Source: Polytrichum commune (taxonomy: Eukaryota; Streptophyta; Polytrichopsida; Polytrichales; Polytrichaceae). Taken from it: 64,000 bases of DNA. The stretch lies in NCBI GenBank assembly GCA_950295325.1, contig OX485804.1, forward strand, positions 6,880,001-6,944,000. The letters run 5' to 3'. Position 1 is the stretch's first letter, and every line of letters begins with the position of its first letter. The position numbers and the translations under genes are program-made. The notes beneath the pieces were generated by a model, which was not told where the DNA came from, did no database searches, and saw only the letters and a program-made list of their open reading frames with translations. This document shows, one piece after another, positions 45,851 through 57,079 of the stretch.

Positions 45851-46565
45851 CGTTGTAGAACATTTGCATCCCAAACCCAACTCTGAAACTAGATGTGACA
45901 AACTGCATAAACTCCAGTTGCAAATCAGATGAGACAATTCCCTGCTAGATCCAGAAGTCAAAAAATGTCTGGAATTGAAAGTGCCTGAAATACGGCCACA
46001 CACATACCTTACTCAAAGCCAACTCACTGACAGCTTAAGGAAGAGCACGAAATACACAACACAAACTCCCTGAGAAGCTGAAGGAAGAGTACAAATGGTG
46101 AGAAAGTTGATAAAACCAGTGAAAGAATCTTCATTATGTTGTACACTTTGTAACAATGTCGACTTGCTCTTATTGTCTGCTGCCACTAATATCTGCACAC
46201 TATCTTCTCTGACTACCTAAACGTGAGGATACATTTGATCCTGCAGTTCGTAGCTTCTACAACCTGGTTAATGTGGTATCTCGGTATGTACAACTCAACC
46301 CATAATCTGTGGGGTGTGAAATGAATAGAGTCCCTGAACTACTCTACAATATTGCTGTATGACTCTGCTTGCACAAAACAGCGTCTTCTTCAAGGGGTCC
46401 TTGCCGATGAAAACATTGTCACTCGTGTTCGTATTTTCCCCGCACAGGAACTCAGGGATACATGCACATTATGGTTTCTATAAATGATTACAGACGCCAA
46501 GGGCGGATCGCCAATTCAGCAGAAGGCCCTCCACTTGTAACTGCCGATGAAGACAGCCGTGTTGA

Positions 46566-49330
46566 TCAATATTGAAAACCTCCCATCTGCAGGCAGAACA
46601 AGTATACTGTGGTTAGCATCAAGTGCGAAGATTACAGGTCTGACTACACCAAGCGATAAGTCTATGGTAACACAATAGTAAGGAACTAAATGCTAACGAT
46701 GATAACTGCGCATGAAGAGGTTATCTTCACCATTTTGCTTTGCCCATCGAGATGATTTGGTGGTACTTTATAGGGTGGTACTTTTGCAGGTTTAAAAACC
46801 GACCAATTAACTCGATGTTAATATTACCACTAGGTGTGGACAAAGCAATAAGTATAGGTGCTAACGATGATATTGTGAACGTGCAATTCCTAATACTCAC
46901 CAGTAAGGTCTTAGTAAGCATGTTGCGAAGCTTGCCAGTAACTAATCGATCCAGTAACCTCTTGGCTCCCCTCACTTCCATGTCAGACAACAACCGGAGG
47001 TGGTAACAAGCTCCTGCTGTCACCATTTGCTTTCTGCATTTCGCATTTCCCGCGAGAGCTTGCAACGCTGCCACTGGAAACTGCTTTCTGACCTCTTGAA
47101 GCCGTGTGTCCAGCAGTAACACCAATCCAATTATCCCCCAGTCCTCGGCCAGGAAGAGCTTCCGATTCTCTTCGACGAGAAGAAGACTGGCCAGCGCCTG
47201 TACAGAAAGAGCTTCCGAAGGTGAGAAGGCTGGTACACAAGGAGATGAAGAGTTGCTACCTAATCACACACCTCTCGATCCATAGATCATCATAGATCAT
47301 CAACACCTTCTCAGCCACATAAATTCGATCACATCAAACAACGACATTGACTCAATGCCTACTACCACACCTACGATTGCAAGTTTAATTCTGTATGTCA
47401 TTGTTGCAAGAAATGTGAGTTGAAGCAATGCTGTATGAATCATTAGACAAATGTTGAGTTAGCAAGTTTTGAGATGCGACTCTATTGATCCCACTGATGA
47501 GGAAAGAGCTATTATAAGTGTCTCGAGAACCCTACGTCTCAAAACATAGTCCAAAATTGAAAAATTACTCGCAGAGATGAAGTACGAGGATAGATGAATC
47601 CTCACCTGTGCAGCATATTCTTGAGCAGTGCATGACTTAGCATCCAACATGTGCACAAGAGGGCCGATGACACCTACTTCACCTAAGAACCTCCTGGTGT
47701 CTGTTGAAAATGCCATATGACAGATAGCGGCAGCGGCAACCTGCTGAACTACCACTGGTCCGTTTCGCAGGGAGTTCGCAAGTCGAGGCAGGAACCCAGC
47801 GTCGATGAGGGCTTCGATGTTCTCGCTGCAGGCGGCCAGATTGCGGAGCGCACCTAACGCAATCTCTTGCGAGCGGGGCTCCGAAGACCCATCCAGAAAT
47901 CTAATCAGGGGAGGAACTGCACCGGCTCCAACAATTTGCCATCTGATGCTGTTGTCTCCGACCGCTAGGTTTTGTAAGGCTGCTGCCGCGTGCTCTTGAG
48001 CCATCTCTGTCCCCGAGGACACTAAGTTGATGACGATGGGGACAGCACCGTCCTCCACGATACCATTCCTAAGGCTTTCCACCGCTGCGAGGTTCCTTAA
48101 AGAGCCTGCGGCTGCAGACTGTGCTCCGGGTGTCCCAGCTCGGCAGACTTCGACCAAGGCAGGCACTCCTCCGTAAGTTGCAACCGCTTGTGCATTTTCA
48201 TCTGTGATGGATAAGCCTTGCAATCCAGTTGCAGCGTTTTCTTGAGCTCGTGGGCTACCTGACTCCAGAAGACGAACAAGAGGAGGTATAGCCCCCTCCG
48301 AAACCACCATCTGCTCACAGCTATCGTTCAGCGCAAGCTTGCAAACAGCAGCCGCAGCTTTTTCCCTTATACAAGACTGGCTCGAGTCTAATAAGTGTAC
48401 GAGTGTGGGGATGGCCCCTTGGCCTGCCACCATCAAGATGTTCTTGTCATCGTCGGCCATGAGTCGAAGCATGCTTTCCAACGCCTTTTGTTTCCGCTCG
48501 GTGCTGCCTATCTGGAGATGGGCAAGTAAGTCTCGGATGGTCCATCTTATGGCCTCTCGGGTAGACTCCGGAGTCACTCGGCAGATCGCTAAGGGGTTTT
48601 CTTGCAGGATGCCGCTCTTAATCATGAGTTGACAGTCCTGGATATGGAGGTCTAGTTTACCAGCGAAAGAGTCCAAGTTGCTTTGAGTGTGAAGCTTGCC
48701 TCCATAGCTCAACTCCGTACACATCTTTGCGAGACTGCGGCCTTCCTCCAATGTTTCAATGGTGGCCTGCAAGAGTGGCAAGAAAAGCAATTAGAACCAC
48801 CTGGACAACAACAGCTACCCATCTTCTTTCCAACATGTGAGCTTCGCGTACAGAATAAGGTGAGCCTTTTGAGTATCTAAAGAGATATTCTGAAGATGAA
48901 AGGAACAATGGTGACCCAGCATATGAGGAAGCTCACAAAAAAGTAAGCAAGATACGAGGATAATAGAATTAAGTGGGGGCCAGAAATCTCTCCACAGCCA
49001 AGACCACCCTGTAGTATCCTCTGGCAACCCTGTGGCTATGGTGGGCAAAAAGAATACCTCCAATAACTCTCTGCACATTGTATTGTCGGAGAGACATCGA
49101 AGATGTGACATCTCAGTCAGAAGGGCAGGCATCTTCAACAACCGGTTTTCGATAGCCTTCCATCTCCCAAGAAAAGCCTTCACTGAAGCGGCATCAGTAA
49201 CTGCGATAGCTGTCAAATGTTGCGTCCGTCGTAACCATGCCTCCACAGTGCTCATGTCACCATACTGAGGATCAAGTGTCTTCTTTAGCGGTTGCTTTTT
49301 CTCTACTTTCACAATTTGGAATGCCCCCAT
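46566..49330 (-). CDS. Armadillo-repeat protein, about 583 aa, four exons
   Basis: The only intact gene in the window. Exons on the minus strand: 49330-49058, 48766-47606, 47197-46901 and 46586-46566. All introns are GT-AG and phase 0: GAG|GTATTC...CTCTTGCAG|GCC (291 bp), CAG|GTGAGG...TTCTGTACAG|GCG (408 bp) and CTG|GTGAGT...CTGCCTGCAG|ATG (314 bp). An in-frame TAA lies 30 bases 5' of the ATG, and no in-frame ATG lies between. Residues 1-165 form a helical leader (VEAWLRRTQHLTAIAV; FLGRWKAIENRLLKMP; GKLHTQSNLDSFAGKLDLHI) that is diagnostic of the plant ARM-only family exemplified by Arabidopsis At1g01830 and At2g45720 (about 570 aa). Residues 168-577 are a tandem series of about nine to ten ARM repeats with typical GAIPPLVRLLESG and NAATGLQGLS words. 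No kinase, U-box, signal peptide or membrane segment is present. ARM solenoids bind proteins; the biochemical role of this family is not settled. The seven-codon last exon (MGGFQY plus stop) is the least certain; without splicing, exon 3 would read on to a stop at 46727. It is higher in GC than the surrounding repeats. Confidence 0.93.
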
Positions 49331-50440
49331 TGCTCGTCGTGTCCTCCCTCGTTATAACGCGATGAACCGCCACTTACATCACATTTCAGCCGGACATGAT
49401 ACTTCAACGCTGCCTGCCTTTGCTACCTACTAAGTCAAACCCTTCAGTCCCTGCACTCCCAAAAACCTGCTGCGTACGGTAATAGTGCTCGAAACAGTGG
49501 ATTGCACATCACGAACGTCTCATGTGCTACAGGGTCAGCCAATCAAGAAAAGTCTCCCCGCCCGGTCGATCGCACAACATGAACACACTCCACCGCTACC
49601 AAACCATGCCGAAGAAGAAAAAGTCTTCAGCTCCTTATAACCGAAACCTATCCATCCACTACACGCTGCGCAATTTGACAAGCCGTCGTCACCGTCTTCC
49701 GATGCACTCAATCAACCGACCACAACCCACTAGCGCCTCCGAATCGAAACGCGAAACACCGAATTATTTCCTTGCCGCATGGTCAACTTCGGCGTACAAA
49801 CCGACCAACGAAACACGCACACACAAACCTCCAACGACAAGATCGAGGTGGCCACTACAGAGAAGAGGCTGAAAACCTGTTCAACTCAAAGCAATTTCTC
49901 CTCACAATTGGCAAACACGAAAGCTCAAAGAGGAGAGAGCGATGCACAAGAGGCTGAGAAGCGCAAGGGAGCCACGAAAGAGAGAGAAAGAGAAGAAAGG
50001 TGGTTTGTTGTTCGAAGTTTGTGCAAGGAGGGGTGATGTGCTGGGGGGCACAGGGAAAGCAAGTGAAGTGTTGTAGTGCTCAGACAGACGACAGCAGTAC
50101 CTTAGTAGCAAGCTAAGGTGGCGATGGCGATTCCCGAGGAGGAATTTTCGCAATAATGAGTGAGTGAGAGAAAGAGGAAGAGGAGAGGCGGCTTCACTCG
50201 CTCGCTTTCTACTACTGCACTTCCGATTATCGCTTCCTTGTTGTCACGGTTTTGGTTCTCTCTTTCTTTCTTCCTTTCTTCTGGTCGATATGGCTCGCCG
50301 CCTGCCCCTGTCCCACCTCTCTGCTTTTACTACGTCCCCGCGACGTATCTGCACCGGAAGTATATACGGTATCATCCATCCATTTCTATCTGCATACTGT
50401 ATACATCCATCCATGCACCTGCCCATCTATTAGTTGCGCT
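49331..50440 (-). promoter_or_regulatory. 5' UTR and promoter region of the ARM-repeat gene
   Basis: It is distinctly GC-richer than the spacers. Read on the minus strand it has long C/T tracts at about 50195-50150 and 49995-49935, as is usual for plant transcription starts and leaders. A 5'-UTR intron is plausible, because the leader carries upstream ATGs and stops in all frames; an acceptor-like word (ACGCAGCAG) lies near 49470. A TTATAAGG word on the minus strand at about 49642 and TATATAC at about 50365 are TATA candidates; neither is compelling. Short ORFs on both strands here are considered leader or chance frames. Confidence 0.45.
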
Positions 50441-51610
50441 CATCCATAAAACCCTTGTGCTCAAGTGCAATATGTGACTCAGGGTTCTCATTCTCCGTTC
50501 ACACTGCAGCATTTGAAAACCGACCTTTGTGCAAAGGGCATTCTCCCATCACCCACCCAAGCAAGTATGTCTAGATGGATGTCTTGCTTTTCGAGTTGGG
50601 TCCCCACCGATCTTACTTAAGATGAAAGTGTACTCAAAGATTTTATAACAATAAAGAGCAATACAAACCAAACCAAACCAAACTTCAAAGTATAAAAGAA
50701 AATCGCTAAAATTGAACTTGATTTGGGAACTGATTTTAAGATCAAACGCCTTGAATTAGTCTAGCGGAACCCATTAAACTATGTGTCAAGTATATCTAGT
50801 GTGCAACTCATGGGTCTTATTATTTGTTCACGCACAGCTTTTGAAAAGCAACTTTCGTGCAAAGGGATACATCACCTACCCACCCGGGTAAGTCCATATT
50901 GATGTATTGCTCTTTGAGTTGGGTCCCACCAATCTCACTCGAGATGAAAGTGTAATGATTTGTTTAATAACATAAACACAAACACCCAAAAAACCCAAAA
51001 ATGACTCAATTTGGAAACCATAATTGAAGACCTTGAATTAATCTACCGAAACCTATATGGGAAGAAGAACCCTTAAGTACAATATGTGACTCATGATTCT
51101 CATTGGCCTTTCACAATTGTTTTTTAAAAGCACCCTTTGTGCCACCCCACCAAGGTATGTCTAGATGTCTTGTTCTTTGAACTAGGCCAATCCTACTTAA
51201 TATGAAAGTGTACTAAACGATATTATAAACACATGACAACATGATCCCCTCCCCCCCCCCCTTCCCTCCAACACACACACACACAATTTGGAAACCAATC
51301 TTAACATCAAAGACCCCAATATTATTCTAGCACAACCCATTAAGAATGTATGTATGTATGTATGTATGTATGTATGAATATTTGTATATATATGTATGCA
51401 TATTCCCATCTATTTATTAGTCCTCTCCCATAAAACCACCCTCAATCACACACGTGGGTCAAGGTTCTCATTTACCTTTCATACATGGTTTTTGAATTGC
51501 ACTTTCCATGCAAAGGGATGCACCACCCACCTGGTCATGGCTAGATGTCTTGCTTTTTAGAATTGGTTCCCCACCAATCCTCCCAAGGTGAAAGATATTT
51601 GTTTATTTAT
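50441..51610. repeat. Tandem array of about 310-bp units, four degenerate copies
   Basis: Landmark GTGCAAAGGG or its variant occurs near 50530, 50858, 51140 and 51510. Each unit has, in order, a (A/G)TGTGACTCA.GGTTCTCAT word, TTTTGAAAAGCAACTTT, CACCCACC, GTCTAGATG.TCTTGCTTTT, GAGTTGGGTCCCACCAATC and GATGAAAGTGTA. Units are separated by different low-complexity filler: AAACC repeats, a C11 tract at 51251-51261, an AC run, and an (ATGT)n run at about 51343-51375. The array starts directly beyond the ARM-gene promoter region. Confidence 0.8.
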
Positions 51611-52069
51611 TTAAAAATCATTATAACATCATTTATTTAAAAAATAATTAACAAAAAATAACAAAAAAACTAAACTAACTTGCCTCCCATAGGGTTGTGG
51701 TTCATTTGTACCAATTATGTTCTAGCATACTGTGTGAACTAGAGTGTTTCATGTTGATTATGGGACCTAAGTGACCAAAAATACAACCCTTTGGGTCGAT
51801 AAGGCAATAGATTTTTGTGTGTCCAATGTAGTTGACCGGTAATCATCTTAGGTACGTAAGACCGGTGGCGGCCAACTCAAAGAGGAAGATATCTAGTTGT
51901 GGGGCCACCCACTTGACTTGACTCCCGGTGGTGGCATGAGGTAAGGGACAAAAGGAAGCTCAACAAAGGAGTGAGGGTCCACGTGGAGCCATACTTGGTA
52001 GGGAACATGAATACCCAATCATGCAACTACTATGGTGGCTTCTTCCATCGTCGCTAAGGTGTGTTGGCC

Positions 52070-52250
52070 TTGAGCTAGTGGTCACTCTTTTTATCTGGAC
52101 ATCTATATTTGTGAATGTTATATGACACAACTTGGAGTCGAGAACGGACATTAGAATAACACGTGTTACGATAGGGTTAGATGAAGTGCTCATAATATAG
52201 ACACCATTTTGAGTTCAGCAGTTAACATTGTTGGAAAGGTCTGTGTCAAT
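52070..52250 (+). repeat. Family C dispersed repeat, near-full copy
   Basis: In order: GTGGTCACTCTTTTTATCTG, ATCTATATTTGTGAATG, GAACGGACATTAGAATAACA, CGTGTTACGATAGGGTTAGA and GTTCAGCAGTTAACATTGTT. Confidence 0.65.
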
Positions 52251-52449
52251 TTTTTATTGGAAAGAAAATAATCTTCATTTGACCTCCTGTATTTTTAGCA
52301 TCTCGGACTCTGCTCATGAGCTTTGAAATCGTAATTTATGTGGTTTACAACTCTTAACCATGTGTGTCAATTCTTAGTGTGGTCTAGTGGCCAATGATGC
52401 GTATGGTGTGGGACGTGCCCACAATGATGGGGCTATGTACCTTGAAGGT

Positions 52450-52650
52450 AGATGTGTAGTAATTTGATCACCTATATTTGAATGGCATGTGGTTACGTGT
52501 GGATCTAAGAATAGACACCAAGAAAATATGTGTACAGAAGAGATCATACTACAATTTAACAATGTGTTTATCATTCTAGGCTCAGTATCAACATGATCGA
52601 GAGACCTACATGACCACCTAAACGAGCACGAGAAACGTCACTTTGATAAT
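52450..52650 (+). repeat. Family C dispersed repeat, diverged copy
   Basis: Contains TTGATCACCTATATTTGAAT, GAATAGACACC, ATCATTCTAGGCTCAG and GACCACCTAAACGAGCACGA, in family order. Confidence 0.6.
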
Positions 52651-53894
52651 GAATAAGATATTCATATGAGCTCCAACAATTATGACGCAAATGGCTACAA
52701 GCACGATTTGGATATGCTAATCATCTCGCTCTCGCACTAACTTAATTGTGTGTTTCATATCTTACTAGAAGTGAGTGCATAGAGAAAAGGTTTCCGAATG
52801 ACACACTATCCACCTTACAAGTTATAATGGCAAGGCGCCCCCCCCCCCCGGCGGGTGTTTCCTTGTTTCTTTTTGTTGAATAATTGTACCGATTATTTTC
52901 TTTTTCTTTTTTGGAAAAAGAAAGGTCTTACAATGACATCGCCCACTCAATGCGGCCATGACCAACCAACCGCCAACATACGCGTGTGCATAAAGTTGGT
53001 CTAAGTTATACAACCACCCATATTATATTCGTTAGTTTCTTTAGTTTCTTTTTCTTTTCTTTCCCATTCTTTCACTTGGGAAAGGCTCTTATGATGGGTG
53101 CCATACCCTACTCATCACGAATTCGAATTTCAATCCACTCCATGTAACAAAGGGGTGGGTGGTACCGTTGTTTATGTAGTTATGGTACCGTGGACTGGGC
53201 AAACAACTAAAGGACAATCCCAACTAATTTTCAACTATCCTTATATATGCATTGAGTAGTTGAGCAAAGTCACGAACCTCAACACCATACCAACTTCCAA
53301 GCGTTATTAGAACCCCTCATGTACTTTATACAACATCTTTCGAAGGGGCCGAAGATTCGTGGCAACCATGTAAGGTGAAGGCAAAAACAATGGAAACTCT
53401 TTGTAGCTCGGTGAATAAGAGTTGGTTTCATGATTAGCATCAAAAACTGTGAGTTTTCTCTCAATTTGGTTTAGTATAATTGAGTTGGGATGAATTTGAC
53501 ATCTGTTAGACATTTTTGAAGACGTGGAATAATGGTTGCATGAATAATCTCACAACTGTCATTTCCAAAACTGGTCAATCGTTGACGGCAATATGTTGAG
53601 CGGACGGTACAAGGACGGTCTATGACATGCATGGGCACAAAGGACCAGTATGGCACATGCCCCTACTTGTAACACTTGCAAGAAAAACAAGTTTACCACA
53701 CCTCTCAACATGGTTGTCACAAATTCCCAATCATAGCTTTGTGGTGTCTACAATCACTCAACCATCTCGAAAGAAAAAATATAATCAAGTATTTTATAGA
53801 GGAATCGTACATTCTTACTCAATTTGTACAGTGAATGATAGTCAAGGCTCCAAATTATTATAGCGAGGGCCATTTGCAAAATCTATTCTTCAAC

Positions 53895-54815
53895 TTAGGG
53901 TGGCTTTACGTTTCGGGAAATTCTCATTATGCTCGGGTTCCATGACATCAATGTTAACTCATCCATCACTGGAGGACGGGGATTCAATAAGGATGAACCC
54001 CTATAAGGAGTGGGTTTCCACTTCATAACATTTATGTGTTTTTGGAGACAACTGTAAAGATTTATTCCAATGCCCAAAACTATTACAAAGTCATCGCTCA
54101 TCAAAGACCCGTTAAAGAGAGTGTGGTAGGGTCTCTTGGGTGCACCGGATGAAACCATGACACACCCCTATCCGTGTACATCCAAAGCATGGTTGATTGA
54201 GCCAACACAATGCGCTTTGATATTCCAATGCATAGTTCTAATAAGGTCTCGATGGTAAAGAAGCTTGTTCCCTCCCCAAATTTTATCATCGTCCCCAAGT
54301 GTGCTCTTGTAGCTAGTATCCTTGTCCCTTTCTTTGCAAGCCACACCCACATGTGCCCATGATACCCAAGAAGCCTTTGCCAAACCATCTATTGAATTTT
54401 TTGCATGTCCGACATGTTGTTGTTAAAGGTGAGATCATCCCTTTTCACTCATATTGACCACAACACAATCCCTCTCAAAAAACAACCAAATTCTAAAGAG
54501 TTTACTAAGGAGGACATATTTTTCTTTCCAAAGACCCCATGTTGAAAGTCACGCAATGTCCATGGGGCTTTGGTGCTCAAGTTTTCCTTTCATGATGTTG
54601 AGGATTCCAATTGCGAAATCCCATGCTTTGCGAGCCACCTTGCAATCCCAAAATTTGTGTGCAATGGTTTCCGGAATCTCATTCGTGCATGTATGGCATA
54701 TGTCATCAATGTCCATGATAAACTTGGCTCTCCACAAGTTAATGGTGAATACATTAAATAGTCCTATTAGTGTGGGTCGAAAATTAGCGTGGAAATAATT
54801 AGTGTGGGCCACACT
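53895..54815 (-). pseudogene. LINE 3' fragment with zinc-binding RT-associated domain
   Basis: The minus frame 54812-54549 contains FNVFTINLWRAKFIMDIDDI followed by CHTCTNEIPETIAHKFWDC and ARKAWDFAIGI. The C-x2-C-x7-H-x4-C spacing and ET..H.FW.C..A..AW pattern are those of the zf-RVT domain that follows reverse transcriptase in plant LINEs. After a frameshift, RGIVLWSI and then 54388-54101 (WQRLLGYHGHMWVWLAK) continue the usual LINE C-terminus (LWTIW.ERN...W..LL.Y.R..W). A further frame reaches 53895. The 5' part, including the RT itself, is absent, as expected for 5'-truncated insertion. It is unrelated in composition to the C-rich LINE at 18780. Confidence 0.75.
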
Positions 54816-54819
54816 AATT
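54797..54819. repeat. 23-nt palindrome at LINE fragment edge
   Basis: AATTAGTGTGG and CCACACTAATT are exact reverse complements around a single central G. It sits at the 5' boundary of the LINE fragment. Confidence 0.85.
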
Positions 54820-55269
54820 TTCTAGTCAAGGTGGAATTAACGTGCGTCTAAGACCTTGGATCTTTCCCTAACTCTTCGTGAAAGTAAGCAACAATAGAGT
54901 CCAAGATCAACGTAACTCCAAAATCGAATGATCCTATTACTTAATCGAGTAATAAAGCCCATTCCCAATTAGTTTACATGGATCCCCTAAGTCTCAGTTT
55001 GGTTTCCTAAAACCTATTGACAGGACAATAGTGAGAACTAACCCCCTATAAGTTGGTTGTTGATTTATCCCAGTTCAAGCTCACTAGATTAATTTGGGGT
55101 CTTTGATCCCAATTTAGGGGTTAATTTAGCTTAAGAGGATAACCCTCAGTTCTACAACAATAAATATACGTTTTTCACCCTCACCTTTCCCCATTTTGCC
55201 CTCCCCTTGGATATACATGTTGTGAACATTCACCCTCATACATTGTAAATTAAACAAATTCCTACCATT
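54820..55269. other. Spacer, nothing recognised
   Basis: Moderately AT-rich, no ORF over 60 codons, no repeat found within the window. Confidence 0.4.
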
Positions 55270-55486
55270 GGAGACTTTTGCGCATAATCGGTCGAGATCC
55301 TAATGTTTAAAAGATCAACCATTTACACATTGACATCTTTTAGTTTTCCTTTAATCAATGGAAAATCATTTACATGTTGGCATCTTTCCTCTAAATGGAT
55401 TGCTAATTTTCTTGAAATCTTAAAATTTGAACCAGTTGTTTTTCAAACTCAACCGGTTTAATTGTAACTACAGTCGGGTTCTCCCG
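55270..55486 (+). mobile_element. Family A TIR element, copy 6 (diverged)
   Basis: GGAGACTTTTGCGCATAATC at the start, then GATCCTAATGTTTAAAAGAT, a CATTTACACATTGACATC block, CAAACTCAACCGGTTTAATT, and GGGTTCTCCC at the end. A CATTTACATGTTGGCATCTT block is partly duplicated inside. Confidence 0.75.
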
Positions 55487-56746
55487 GAGAGAGGGAAGTA
55501 TCGCCTACAAGCATATTTCTCATCCATTCTACATTACAATACGACCCCTATAGGTTTGTTGTTGATTCATCTCAAATGACTTGGACTCAACTATTTCAGG
55601 GTCTTGAGAACTAATTCCGTCGTCAAATAAAGCAACAATAGTAACTCATGGGCTACGTATTATATTACGAGGGCTTTTTATGTCGGATGAACAAGAGATA
55701 TGCTTGTATGCACTAATTCCATGTATGTATGGTTCTCCCCGTTTGTTTTTTCTTTTGGGGGGGGGGGAGCAGCGCGTATGTTTGACAAGTTTCATTTGAC
55801 GTTCAACTTCAAATCCAAAGTGTCACATGACATTTTCATAAACAAAAATGAATATCAGTTGACATCTTCATTTCCTTCTAAAACATCACCCCCAACGTCA
55901 CATGCCTAGTAGCACGTGTCGTTTCAAATTTCTAAAGTGTCAATTGACGTGTGATTTTTTCCTTCACAATTCACACAACATGTCAAAACCTAAATCATGT
56001 GTGTCAATCGAAGTACATTTTACTTTTGTGCAAGTTTTTGTGTGTCAAATGTCAAAAACTTTGTCAAAAACACACACTAGGGGGGGGGGGGGGGGGGGAC
56101 AAAAACACACCAATGCATGTGTGTAAAGAAGCAAAGGAAGACTCGTCCACTTTGAGGGGAGGCAAGACCCCTTCGGACGCGCCACACCGCCATGTTGAGA
56201 AACACAAGGACCCTAATTAACATAATAGTAGTTGGGGCGGCAGTCTTGTTGACTAAGCTTTACTACTGTGTAATTAATTAGATTCCGTTTCCACTTAATT
56301 TTTTCTTTCTATTAAAACGTAAAGGACCAAATCAGCAGCGGCAGGCTTCGGGTGGGAGTTACTATTATATGAAGAACTGGATATTATAATGATAGTAATA
56401 ATAGTAAAAGAATTATGATAAAATAAAATAAAGTAATAATGAGGGTGGCAGCTAGCTTCTTGCACTTTGTTCTCTGCCTTGCACTTTGGCCATATATATT
56501 ATCTGATCCTTTCCTTCGTGGCGGGCCCCCTTCCTTCCTCGAACGTGGGCCCCACGCACTCTTCCTAAACCGGAGGATCCGACAAAAAGTTCTTTTGGAC
56601 CCGAGAGGTGAAACCGGATGAGATTTGCAACTTGGGGCCACAACAACAACATGAGTCATTGTTTTGGTTAGTTTAGTGACACCTCATCTCAAAGATGACT
56701 ACTTTATAGAAATATGAAATTGAACACGTTAAATATATGAGATCTG
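55487..56746. other. Spacer with two poly-G tracts and a GC-rich patch
   Basis: G11 lies at 55757-55767 and G19 at 56080-56098. CA/TGACA(C/T)-rich text at 55790-56060 repeats words such as GTGTCA.(A/T)TGAC. At 56440-56640 a GC-rich patch has overlapping 60-91-codon ORFs on both strands with no motif. Confidence 0.45.
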
Positions 56747-57079
56747 ATGTTGCCTTCTTATTGGCTCTTGAAAGAATGGGTTGTGTTTTCCCCTCAACGT
56801 TTTCCAAGAGTCGATAGTCTGGTGGGAAGGCAAGCCCCCGTTCGCAGTTGCCAGTTCAATGAAGAATTAACTTTATTTTATCAAGGAGTTGCTTACACCA
56901 TGGACCATGACGTCGTCCCAAGGCCCTATAAAACTTGTGATTGGTTGTTGAATTCGTCCCGGGACCACTTCGGTTTACGCCAAGGGAAAAATGTTAGAGT
57001 GACCATGAAGTTCGAGGTCCCCAAAAGACATATTTTAAGGTCTACATTATCCACTGACATGGTCCAACAGGGTTTGTGA
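56747..57079 (+). other. 110-codon ORF of unknown origin
   Basis: It opens with ATG and stays open for 110 codons in a less AT-rich stretch. The composition is protein-like (LVGRQAPVRSCQFNEELTLF, YTMDHDVVPRPYKTCDWLLN, RVTMKFEVPKRHI). No family was recognised and no adjacent exons were found. It could be a fragment of a transposon protein, or chance. Confidence 0.3.

Larger units (their letters stand above)
44045..46565. other. 3' flank of the ARM gene with three family C fragments
   Basis: Family C fragments lie at 44430-44590, 45030-45125 and 45720-45850. Otherwise there is mixed sequence without gene evidence. The segment directly after 46566 should hold the 3' UTR of the ARM-repeat gene; no canonical AATAAA was found on the minus strand close by. 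Confidence 0.4.
51611..53894. other. Spacer with two family C copies and a poly-C tract
   Basis: Family C copies lie at 52070-52250 and 52450-52650. A C12 tract lies at 52838-52849. Minus ORFs at 53279-53656 may be decayed 3' extension of the LINE fragment next door, but no motif supports it. Confidence 0.4.

Noticed and set aside
47805-48880. Plus-strand ORFs opposite the ARM gene (47805-47999, 48339-48632, 48683-48880)
   Set aside because: They are antisense frames of GC-rich coding exons without independent support.
50160-50477. Overlapping plus ORFs of 105, 89 and 65 codons upstream of the ARM gene
   Set aside because: They all lie in the CT/GA-rich promoter-leader region, overlap each other in three frames, and run into the tandem array.
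50441-51610. CRISPR-like array
   Set aside because: Units are about 310 bp, degenerate, with microsatellite filler, in a eukaryotic genome.
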